From: Escallonia rubra
Lineage: Eukaryota; Streptophyta; Magnoliopsida; Escalloniales; Escalloniaceae
DNA length: 64,000 nucleotides
Direction of reading: 5' to 3'
Assembly: GCA_033065855.1 (NCBI GenBank)
Contig: JAVXUO010002276.1
Coordinates: forward strand, 1-64,000
Shown here: piece after piece, positions 47,855-58,385 of the stretch
How the letters are laid out: each line of letters begins with the position of its first letter
Numbering within the stretch: position 1 is the stretch's first letter
Notes under the pieces: generated by a model
The model's input: only the letters and a program-made list of their open reading frames with translations
What the model was told of the DNA's origin: nothing
Database searches by the model: none
Position numbers and translations under genes: made by a program

Positions 47855-49829
47855 GGCCGGCACGGTGGTGGTGACACAGGCTGTACGGAGACGGGAGACG
47901 ACCGACGAGATAAGGGAGACAAGGCCATCTATGCTATATCGTCGCTGGAAAATGGAGGGTCGTCGTCGCCAGAAGCTGGAGAGTCGTCGTTGCCGGAAGT
48001 GGAAGTTGTCGCCGGCAGATTGACTGTAGAGAAAGAAGATCAGGGTGCTCTCTCTCTCTTTGGACTTCACGCCAACAATTGGGAAACAGAAGTTTGCTGA
48101 CGTGGCTTGATCGTGGCCTTCGAAATTGATCGGATGGCTGTAACTAGAGCTACAGCATGTCTGCTGTAACCCTAGTTACAGCAGACAATCCGGATCCGTT
48201 TTCCTTCTATCTCAAAACAGCATTGATGAGCCAGAGAGACAGATGAGTCAAATTAAATGTGGAGCAGCTACCAGAGCTTCGTGCAACAGGTTTTCCTTCT
48301 ATCTCAAAACCGCATTGATGAGCCAGAGCTACCACAGCCAGCTGCTTCGGCAGGTTCTCCACTACAGCCAGCTGCTTCTGCAGGTTCTCCACTACAGCGA
48401 GAACCTGCAGAAGCAGCTGGCTGTAGTAGCTTTCATATTTAATTTGGCTCCTCTGCTCACGTATGAAGCTTGAAGATAAAGAACCTTTACTGGCCCAAAT
48501 CAAAAGTCAAGTGTTCCTTTCTTCCATTTACGTTAGCTTTCAACGGGCATCTGCAGAGACTCAGAGACTAAAGGCAAAGGTTCTTTCTTATCTTCAAGCT
48601 TCACGCGTATTTTCCTCAAATCTTGCACCATTTGTTTACACCCATCAGTCTCATTTCAATGGGAGAGCTAGAATTTCGGCCACCGCGCTCACCAGATTAT
48701 CGTCTGAGCTTCTAAGCAGTTACTCCTCCAGTTCCGAGTCCTCCAATCCAGGCAAAGATGTGGTATAATTCATGTACATATTTTTCATTGATGCTTACAA
48801 AGGAAAAATATGACGCGATAAGGATTTATTGCTTGCATTCAATCTAAAATTACCTAGTAAAATAAGAATGAAAATAATCTTCTCTGTTTCCATGTTTACA
48901 GATTACAAATACATGCTTTACAAAGAGGGCATGGGATGGATTTGTTGGTGGTGCCTCTTTCGCATTTGTCCACTATCACCGCACAAGGGACTGAGAACAT
49001 CTCATGAAAGCTCTTTTAGGAGGATGGGATAGCTGCTAGAATCTTAGCCAAGAGCGGACATGACCGAAAATCTATTCTAGAAATAGTGGATGAGTTCTTA
49101 TCGAAGCAACATGAGATGTTCGCAGTCCATTGTGCGGTGATGGGTGATGAACGCGTCTTGACACTAGCTCCACATGTGAACAACGTGTTGCACGTTACAA
49201 GAAATCACTCAAAAAGTTGTGGGCAAGACTTGATCTCCGTCGAGCATCTAATGCTAGCATTATATGCCGACGATAGATTTGGTCTGCCTTTCTACAGGCG
49301 CCTGCAGCTGAATGAGACCGATCTGAAGGATGCATTCCCTCGTGTTCGCAGAGGCGAGGGTTCAACTGATAGAGGTAGTAACGTCCTCTTATATTCATGT
49401 TTTTGACATAACGTCCCACTGAGTTGCTTGTTGTGTGTTGTATCTTTGACCTTTGTCACTTCTCTAGGCTAAATATGGTCAGACAACGACCTTTACTACA
49501 TGCTTATCAATTGTACACAGTTCATAATATTCGGGTTGTTATACTAATTTGTTTTCTGTTAAGTGCCCTCAGTCTGGTTAATAATTCAGATGACTTCCAT
49601 GAGAACTTAGATAGTGTGTTAATGCTGCAGCCCCAGGGATCTTGTGGATACTAGTTCTATAGATGTTTTTGTCTTTTTGGGCAACCAGAAAATATTCTGA
49701 TGTCTTCTTGTAAGGCTAGTTGCAAACTACTCAAATTATAATGTGGTAAAACTAATGTCAGCATTGCCTTGTTCTCCAAAAGGCTGCATTTTACGCTGGT
49801 TGACAGATTAGGGGACTCTGGTTCCAAAA
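47855..49829 (+). pseudogene. array unit 4, ClpB-like N-terminal part
   Basis: Exon 1 from 48463, exon 2 from about 48902. Nearly identical to unit 3 (same length, same FSSN/HVNN/HVTRN variants). A 76-codon frame in its tail (49424-49654) is open only here and in unit 5, because of a few point differences; it is not thought to be a gene. Confidence 0.8.
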
Positions 49830-51802
49830 GGCCGGCACGGTGGTGGTGACACAGGCTGTACGGAGACGGGAGACGACCGACGAGATAAGGGAGACAAGGC
49901 CATCTATGCTATATCGTCGCTGGAAAATGGAGGGTCGTCGTCGCCGGAAGCTGGAGAGTCGTCGTTGCCGGAAGTGGAGGTCGTCGCCGGCAGATTGACT
50001 GTAGAGAGAGAAGATCAGGGTGCTCTCTCTCTTTGGACTTCACGCCAACAATTGGCAAACAGAAGTTTGCTTACGTGGAGGACTCGTGGCCTTCGAAATT
50101 GATCGGATGGCTGTAACTAGAGCTACAGCATGTCTGCTGTAACCCTAGTTACAGCAGACAATCCGGATCCGTTTTCCTTCTATCTCAAAATAGCATTGAT
50201 GAGCCAGAGAGACAGAGGAGTCAAATTAAATGTGGAGCAGCTACCAGAGCTTCGTGCAACAGGTTTTCCTTCTATCTCAAAACCGCATTGATGAGCCAGA
50301 GCTACCACAGCCAGCTGCTTCGGCAGGTTCTCCACTACAGCCAGCTGCTTCTGCAGGTTCTCCACTACAGCGAGAACCTGCAGAAGCAGCTGGCTGTAGT
50401 AGCTTTCATATTTAATTTGGCTCCTCTGCTCACGTATGAAGCTTGAAGATAAAGAACCTTTACTGGCCCAAATCAAAAGTCAAGTGTTCCTTTCTTCCAT
50501 TTACGTTAGCTTTCAACGGGCATCTGCAGAGACTCAGAGACTAAAGGCAAAGGTTCTTTCTTATCTTCAAGCTTCACGCGTATTTTCCTCAAATCTTGCA
50601 CCATTTGTTTACACCCATCAGTCTCATTTCAATGGGAAAGCTAGAATTTCGGCCACCGCGCTCACCAGATTATCGTCTGAGCTTCTAAGCAGTTACTCCT
50701 CCAGTTCCGAGTCCTCCAATCCAGGCAAAGATGTGGTATAATTCATGTACATATTTTTCATTGATGCTTACAAAGGAAAAATATGACGCGATAAGGATTT
50801 ATTGCTTGCATTCAATCTAAAATTACCTAGTAAAATAAGAATGAAAATAATCTTCTCTGTTTCCATGTTTACAGATTACAAATACATGCTTTACAAAGAG
50901 GGCATGGGATGGATTTGTTGGTGGTGCCTCTTTCGCATTTGTCCACTATCACCGCACAAGGGACTGAGAACATCTCATGAAAGCTCTTTTAGGAGGATGG
51001 GATAGCTGCTAGAATCTTAGCCAAGAGCGGACATGACCGAAAATCTATTCTAGAAATAGTGGATGAGTTCTTATCGAAGCAACATGAGATGTTCGCAGTC
51101 CATTGTGCGGTGATGGGTGATGAACGCGTCTTGACACTAGCTCCACATGTGAACAACGTGTTGCACGTTACAAGAAATCACTCAAAAAGTTGTGGGCAAG
51201 ACTTGATCTCCGTCGAGCATCTAATGCTAGCATTATATGCCGACGATAGATTTGGTCTGCCTTTCTACAGGCGCCTGCAGCTGAATGAGACCGATCTGAA
51301 GGATGCATTCCCTCGTGTTCGCAGAGGCGAGGGTTCAACTGATAGAGGTAGTAACGTCCTCTTATATTCATGTTTTTGACATAACGTCCCACTGAGTTGC
51401 TTGTTGTGTGTTGTATCTTTGACCTTTGTCACTTCTCTAGGCTAAATATGGTCAGACAACGACCTTTACTACATGCTTATCAATTGTACACAGTTCATAA
51501 TATTCGGGTTGTTATACTAATTTGTTTTCTGTTAAGTGCCCTCAGTCTGGTTAATAATTCAGATGACTTCCATGAGAACTTAGATAGTGTGTTAATGCTG
51601 CAGCCCCAGGGATCTTGTGGATACTAGTTCTATAGATGTTTTTGTCTTTTTGGGCAACCAGAAAATATTCTGATGTCTTCTTGTAAGGCTAGTTGCAAAC
51701 TACTCAAATTATAATGTGGTAAAACTAATGTCAGCATTGCCTTGTTCTCCAAAAGGCTGCATTTTACGCTGGTTGACAGATTAGGGGACTCTGGTTCCAA
51801 AA
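49830..51802 (+). pseudogene. array unit 5, ClpB-like N-terminal part
   Basis: Exon 1 from 50436, exon 2 from about 50875. Inner-type FSSN/HVNN/HVTRN, plus a private GKAR for GRAR. The transposon-derived part carries a private GCTTACGTGGAGGACTCGTG variant near 50070. Confidence 0.8.
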
Positions 51803-53775
51803 GGCCGGCACGGTGGTGGTGACACAGGCTGTACGGAGACGGGAGACGACCGACGAGATAAGGGAGACAAGGCCATCTATGCTATATCGTCGCTGGAAAA
51901 TGGAGGGTCGTCGTCGCCGGAAGCTGGAGAGTCGTCGTTGCCGGAAGTGGAGGTCGTCGCCGGCAGATTGACTGTAGAGAGAGAAGATCAGGGTGCTCTC
52001 TCTCTTTGGACTTCACGCCAACAATTGGGAAACAGAAGTTTGCTGACGTGGCTTGATCGTGGCCTTCGAAATTGATCGGATGGCTGTAACTAGAGCTACA
52101 GCATGTCTGCTGTAACCCTAGTTACAGCAGACAATCCGGATCCGTTTTCCTTCTATCTCAAAATAGCATTGATGAGCCAGAGAGACAGAGGAGTCAAATT
52201 AAATGTGGAGCAGCTACCAGAGCTTCGTGCAACAGGTTTTCCTTCTATCTCAAAACCGCATTGATGAGCCAGAGCTACCACAGCCAGCTGCTTCGGCAGG
52301 TTCTCCACTACAGCCAGCTGCTTCTGCAGGTTCTCCACTACAGCGAGAACCTGCAGAAGCAGCTGGCTGTAGTAGCTTTCATATTTAATTTGGCTCCTCT
52401 GCTCACGTATGAAGCTTGAAGATAAAGAACCTTTACTGGCCCAAATCAAAAGTCAAGTGTTCCTTTCTTCCATTTACGTTAGCTTTCAACGGGCATCTGC
52501 AGAGACTCAGAGACTAAAGGCAAAGGTTCTTTCTTATCTTCAAGCTTCACGCGTATTTTCCTCAAATCTTGCACCATTTGTTTACACCCATCAGTCTCAT
52601 TTCAATGGGAGAGCTAGAATTTCGGCCACCGCGCTCACCAGATTATCGTCTGAGCTTCTAAGCAGTTACTCCTCCAGTTCCGAGTCCTCCAATCCAGGCA
52701 AAGATGTGGTATAATTCATGTACATATTTTTCATTGATGCTTACAAAGGAAAAATATGACGCGATAAGGATTTATTGCTTGCATTCAATCTAAAATTACC
52801 TAGTAAAATAAGAATGAAAATAATCTTCTCTGTTTCCATGTTTACAGATTACAAATACATGCTTTACAAAGAGGGCATGGGATGGATTTGTTGGTGGTGC
52901 CTCTTTCGCATTTGTCCACTATCACCGCACAAGGGACTGAGAACATCTCATGAAAGCTCTTTTAGGAGGATGGGATAGCTGCTAGAATCTTAGCCAAGAG
53001 CGGACATGACCGAAAATCTATTCTAGAAATAGTGGATGAGTTCTTATCGAAGCAACATGAGATGTTCGCAGTCCATTGTGCGGTGATGGGTGATGAACGC
53101 GTCTTGACACTAGCTCCATATGTGAACAACGTGTTGCACGTTACAAGAAATCACTCAAAAAGTTGTGGGCAAGACTTGATCTCCGTCGAGCATCTAATGC
53201 TAGCATTATATGCCGACGATAGATTTGGTCTGCCTTTCTACAGGCGCCTGCAGCTGAATGAGACCGATCTGAAGGATGCATTCCCTCGTGTTCGCAGAGG
53301 CGAGGGTTCAACTGATAGAGGTAGTAACGTCCTCTTATATTCATGTTTTTGACATAACGTCCCACTGAGTTGCTTGTTGTGTGTTGTGTCTTTGACCTTT
53401 GTCACTTTTCTAGGCTAAATATGGTCCGACAACGACCTTTACTACATGCTTGTCAATAGTACACAGTTCATAATATTCGGGTTGTTATACTAATTTGTTT
53501 TCTGTTAAGTGCCCTCAGTCTGGTTAATAATTCAGATGACTTCCATGAGAACTTAGATAGTGTGTTAATGCTGCAGCCCCAGGGATCTTGTGGATACTAG
53601 TTCTATAGATGTTTTTGTCTTTTTGGGCAACCAGAAAATATTATGATGTCTTCTTGTAAGGCTAGTTGCAAACTACTCAAATTATAAAGTGGTAAAACTA
53701 ATGTCAGCATTGCCTTGTTCTCCAAAAGGCTGCATTTTACGCTGGTTGACAGATTAGGGGACTCTGGTTCCAAAA
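51803..53775 (+). pseudogene. array unit 6, ClpB-like N-terminal part
   Basis: Exon 1 from 52409, exon 2 from about 52848. Inner-type variants with a private APYVNN for APHVNN. Same length as unit 5. Confidence 0.8.
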
Positions 53776-55745
53776 GGCCGGCACGGTGGTGGTGACACAG
53801 GCTGTACGGAGACGGGAGACGACCGACGAGATAAGGGAGACAAGGCCATCTATGCTATATCGTCGCTGGAAAATGGAGGGTCGTTGTCGCCGGAAGCTGG
53901 AGAGTCGTCGTTGCCGGAAGTGGAGGTCGTCGCCGGCAGATTGACTGTAGAGAGAGAAGATCAGGGTGCTCTCTCACTTTGGACTTCACGCCAACAATTG
54001 GGAAACAGAAGTTTGCTGACGTGGCTTGATCGTGGCCTTCGAAATTGATCGGATGGCTGTAACTAGAGCTATAGCATGTCTGCTGTAACCCTAGTTACAG
54101 CAGACAATCCGGATCCGTTTTCCTTCTATCTCAAAATAGCATTGATGAGCCAGAGAGACAGAGGAGTCAAATTAAATGTGGAGCAGCTACCAGAGCTTCG
54201 TGCAACAGGTTTTCCTTCTATCTCAAAACCGCATTGATGAGCCAGAGCTACCACAGCCAGCTGCTTCGGCAGGTTCTCCACTACAGCCAGCTGCTTCTGC
54301 AGGTTCTCCACTACAGCGAGAACCTGCAGAAGCAGCTGGCTGTAGTAGCTTTCATATTTAATTTGGCTCCTCTGCTCACGTATGAAGCTTGAAGATAAAG
54401 AACCTTTACTGGCCCAAATCAAAAGTCAAGTGTTCCTTTCTTCCATTTACGTTAGCTTTCAACGGGCATCTGCAGAGACTCAGAGACTAAAGGCAAAGGT
54501 TCTTTCTTATCTTCAAGCTTCACGCGTATTTCCCTCAAATCTTGCACCATTTGTTTACACCCATCAGTCTCATTTCAATGGGAGAGCTAGAATTTCGGCC
54601 ACCGCGCTCACCAGATTATCGTCTGAGCTTCTAAGCAGTTACTCCTCCAGTTCCGAGTCCTCCAATCCAGGCAAAGTTGTGGTATAATTCATGTACATAT
54701 TTTTCATTGATGCTTACAAAGGAAACATATGATGCGATAAGGATTTATTGCTTGCATTCAATCTAAAATTACCTAGTAAAATAAGAATGAAAATAATCTT
54801 CTATGTTTCCATGTTTACAGATTACAAATACATGCTTTACAAAGAGGGCATGGGATGGATTTGTTGGTGGTGCCTCTTTCGCATTTGTCCACTATCACCG
54901 CACAAGGGACTGAGAACTTCTCATGAAAGCTCTTTTAGGAGGATGGGATAGCTGCTAGAATCTTAGCCAAGAGCAGACATGACCGAAAATCTATTCTAGA
55001 AATAGTGGATGAGTTCTTATCGAAGCAACATGAGATGTTCGCAGTCCATTGTGCGGTGATGGGTGATGAACGCGTCTTGACACTAGCTCCACATCTGAAC
55101 AACGTGTTGCACGTTGCAAGAAATCACTCAAAAAGTTGTGGGCAAGACTTGATCTCCGTCGAGCATCTAATGCTAGCATTATATGCCGACGATAGATTTG
55201 GTCTGCCTTTCTACAGGCGCCTGCAGCTGAATGAGACCGATCTGAAGGATGCATTCCCTCGTGTTCGCAGAGGCGAGGGTTCAGCTGATAGAGGTAGTAA
55301 CGTCCTCTTATATTCATGTTTTTGACATAATGTCCCACTGAGTTGCTTGCTGTTTTTTGTATCTTTGACCTTTGTCACTTCTCTAGGCTAAATATGGTCC
55401 GACAACGACATTTACTACATGCTTGTCAATAGTACACAGCTCATAATATTCGGGTTGTTATACTAATTTGTTTTCTGTTAAGTGCCCTCAGTCTGGTTAA
55501 TAATTCAGATGACTTCCATGAGAACTTAGATAGTGTGTTAATGTTGCAGCACCAGGGATCTTGTGGATACTAGTTCTATAGATGTTTTTGTCTTTTTGGG
55601 CAACCAGAAAATATTCTGATGTCTTCTTGTAAGGCTAGTTGCAAACTACTCAAATTATAAAGTGGTAAAACTAATGTCAGCATTGCCTTGTTCTCCAAAA
55701 GGCTGCATTTTACGCTGGTTGACAAATTAGGGAACTCTGGTTCCA
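53776..55745 (+). pseudogene. array unit 7, ClpB-like N-terminal part
   Basis: Exon 1 from 54382, exon 2 from about 54820. It combines outer-type FPSN and HLNN/HVARN with transposon-part variants of units 5-6. Private changes are GKVV for GKDV and YVSMF for SVSMF. It is the last unit; after GGTTCCAG the sequence becomes unique. Confidence 0.8.
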
Positions 55746-56098
55746 GGAGTTTCATCACTTTCGGGTGGAACTTGCTACTTTGGTTCCAGAAATCCATTTT
55801 CGTGCAGGTTGAAGAGTTGCTGCTTTGGTTCCAAAATCAATTGTCTTTCAGGTCGAAGCATAACAACAATTGACTTCATCTAACCGTCAGCAGTATGCTT
55901 TTGGTAATAGAAAATAGACATAAGTCCTGAATAAAATGCAAATGTTAATGCATTTGACTGGTCCTTACATTATGTGCAATGTTGAAATTTTAGGTAATTC
56001 TGCTAGAGCAAGCTGTGGTTCTGTATTCTTGTCTACTGCATTTGCTAATTATTTTGCCTTCCTCACAAGTATAACATATATCCAATTCTTCTTAATAG
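55746..56098. other. unique sequence after the array
   Basis: It contains several TTTGGTTCCA words and a short open piece (LATLVPEIHFRAG) before a GTTGAAG donor-like site. It may hold remnants of the next part of the gene whose 5' end was amplified. Not resolved. Confidence 0.3.
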
Positions 56099-56467
56099 TC
56101 CCTGTGCTACCTGAGCTACCCAAAGAGGATGAAGAACAAACCATCCGGCCTCCAGGTGGGCATATTTGCAACTGAAACATTCATTTACCATATAATAAAC
56201 AGTTTTATCTTGTTTGATAATAATGTCTGCCTAATCAAAGTAAAAATAAAAGCATAATGCGTGTACATTATGCATCAATACGGATGCCTGAGCTTGCCTC
56301 CTCTCCTTAGCTTTGAAATGTTAAAGTTGAGTTAAACTATTCTGCTACAGCAATCTGAAGTTCTGTATTGTTGGCTAATCTCTGCCTAATATCAGCTCTT
56401 CGACTCTAAGTACCTGTTCTTGCTATCTGTGGTGGTGGCTTTTGGTTTATATCGCTCGGTGAGCTAG
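56099..56467 (+). pseudogene. two exon-like pieces with a C-terminal membrane segment
   Basis: The piece at 56099-56155 encodes VLPELPKEDEEQTIRPPG between AATAG and a CCAG-GTGGG donor. The piece at 56396-56467, after an ATATCAG acceptor, encodes LFDSKYLFLLSVVVAFGLYR then SVS and a TAG, a hydrophobic helix near the C terminus as in tail-anchored proteins. The phases of the two pieces (1 and 0) do not match directly, so either an exon between them is missed or they are remnants. The family is not recognised. Confidence 0.35.
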
Positions 56468-56517
56468 CTTGATCGTGGGCACTGGGAACTAAGACGGCTA
56501 AGTCTACCGTGGATCTC

Positions 56518-56795
56518 TGCTTTTACTCTGCTTGCTTAGATGAATGAGATACATTGCTTTTACTCTGCTTGCTTAGATGAATGAGATACATATTCTTGTC
56601 GTCGTTGAAACTAAATTAAGTAGCACTTCATTTACTTTGACTGGCATGTATTTGGATGGACTATGTAGCCTGGTTGCTCTGCTTTTACCCTGCTCGCTTA
56701 GATGAATGAGATTCATACTCTTGTCGTCCTTGAAACTAAATTAAGTAGCACGTCATTTACTTTGAGTGGCACGTATTTGGATGGACTATTCGTGA
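56518..56795. repeat. nested tandem duplications
   Basis: TGCTTTTACTCTGCTTGCTT starts at 56518 and 56555 (37-bp period). A longer unit of about 115-125 bp, including AAACTAAATTAAGTAGCAC and GTATTTGGATGGACTAT, occurs at 56555-56670 and 56680-56795. Confidence 0.85.
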
Positions 56796-58385
56796 TGATG
56801 ACCCAGGGACACATGAAGGGGTGCCTCCTCACAAAGGGGGTATCTAATTAGTATGCTTGACTACTTCCCTCATCTCTTTCCTATCGGAATGTAGGGGGGG
56901 CGCTATTCCTGAATAGGAATAGAGTAGAGGCCTTGACCATGCGAGTAGAATGGTCTTAACTAATTACATTAATCCCTAGTTTTTTTTTTACTCCTTTATT
57001 TAACTTTCTGCGTTGGGTGTAACATGATCACAAGCCGGCATGGCAAGCAAAAAGCCAACAACATCCAAATGTTGCTGGTGGCAAAAGGTTTGAACCCGCT
57101 TGCTTCTGTTGTCTGAACAATTTCTTCTCTAATAAATGGGGATATATCGCTATCCCTACGGTTGGACATTCGTTCAACTTGCTGTGTCTGTCATTAGTGG
57201 TCTCTAATTGAAACAGTAGTTGGGTTTTTTAACATGAAAGATTTACAGATGTAGTGAGTTGTACGAGTAGTTGGGCATATGAACAAAAAAAGAATGAAGC
57301 AATTGGAATGAAGAACAATTGCTTCATTCTTTTAATGGTTCTCAACGTCAAAGGAAGGTAAAAAGTATCTAGAAAGGACCAAATAGGATGGCGAAGGACG
57401 CCCATCTTACCATTTGGTGTTTTACCTATTGACCATAGTTTGGGACCTGTTAGTAGTAAATAGTAAACATTTTTAACCACAAATGAGCTAACGAGGTAAT
57501 TGAACTTTTTATTTATCCCTCTTTTTGAAATAATTTTACACCTCTCCTAAAAAATTAACAGTGATCATTAAAATGTAAATATTTGTATAAATTTAAGCTT
57601 ACGACCAAATGAAGAAAACACGTACGTGCGTAGTGCCATTTAATCACGTGCTTTAAATGGAACGCTGGATCATGGCTTTAACAGCCATAAATAGTGGTAG
57701 TAGTTGTGACTTGTGAGAAGGGAGATGCAGTGTTGAGGTAATTAAATGGTGCAAGGTTACGATGATTATGATGGTAAAGATATCTCAGAATTACTAAGCA
57801 ACAATGTTATAACGGCAAATAAATCATGAGAAATTCGTTGTAAAAACCGTAATAGCATATTTTAGAAACCGAGCTCACAGGGTCTTGATGCAAGCAAGTA
57901 TGGATTTTCAAGTTGGAATCTAATGCTTCCCCTCATTCAAGATAACGAGAAAAAAAATTACGGGATCATGCTTACATCCACCTTCTTTTATATTTGTTCT
58001 GAATTCAGTCTTTGATCATTATTTTGTTGATTTTCTTCTGGGCTAATGGTGCGTCTTTAAGATCGGTAAGAAAAGACGTTTAATTTCAGTTGACGTTAAA
58101 GTTAGTACAAAGATATCCTTTAATATCCAAAGAAAAATATTAAAGTAGACCTCAATAGAAAATGGGAATTGAAAATGACAATTCATAAAATGAGAAGTGA
58201 AAGTTTGAATAACACAGAAAATATACTTGTAACGAGCGACAATTAACGACCGACCATATAAATTTGTTTAATTGAACACAATATTTTTAGCGACAGATAT
58301 CCAATGGAGCCACGCACGCACGCACGCGCACACTCTCCCTAACCAACAGTCACGCATTCACGGCAAAACCCCGGAGAGAATCACA
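56796..58385. other. upstream region of the BORCS6-like gene
   Basis: No gene was recognised. It holds the 57.29-kb hairpin and AT-rich sequence. The last 100 bases before the ATG include a (GCAC)n tract (58312-58330). No unequivocal TATA box was assigned. Confidence 0.4.
57288..57333. repeat. perfect 18-bp hairpin
   Basis: AAAAGAATGAAGCAATTG and its exact complement are separated by 10 bases (GAATGAAGAA). The stem is isolated and AT-rich. Confidence 0.9.

Larger units (their letters stand above)
41932..55745 (+). repeat. tandem array of seven ~1.97-kb units with ClpB-like 5' gene part
   Basis: Unit starts (GGCCGGCACGGTGGTGG) lie at 41932, 43904, 45880, 47855, 49830, 51803 and 53776. Unit lengths are 1972, 1976, 1975, 1975, 1973, 1973 and about 1970 bp, all head to tail. 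Each has three parts: the right half of the 41.57-kb transposon; a foldback region; and two exons of a ClpB-like gene followed by a shared non-coding tail. Internal junctions read GGTTCCAAAAGGCCGGCACG. The first left edge lies inside the transposon and the last right edge runs into unique sequence at GGTTCCAGGAG. Confidence 0.97.

Noticed and set aside
49424-49654. 76-residue frame in units 4 and 5 as a separate small gene
   Set aside because: It is open only because of a few point differences from the other units and lies in their non-coding tail.
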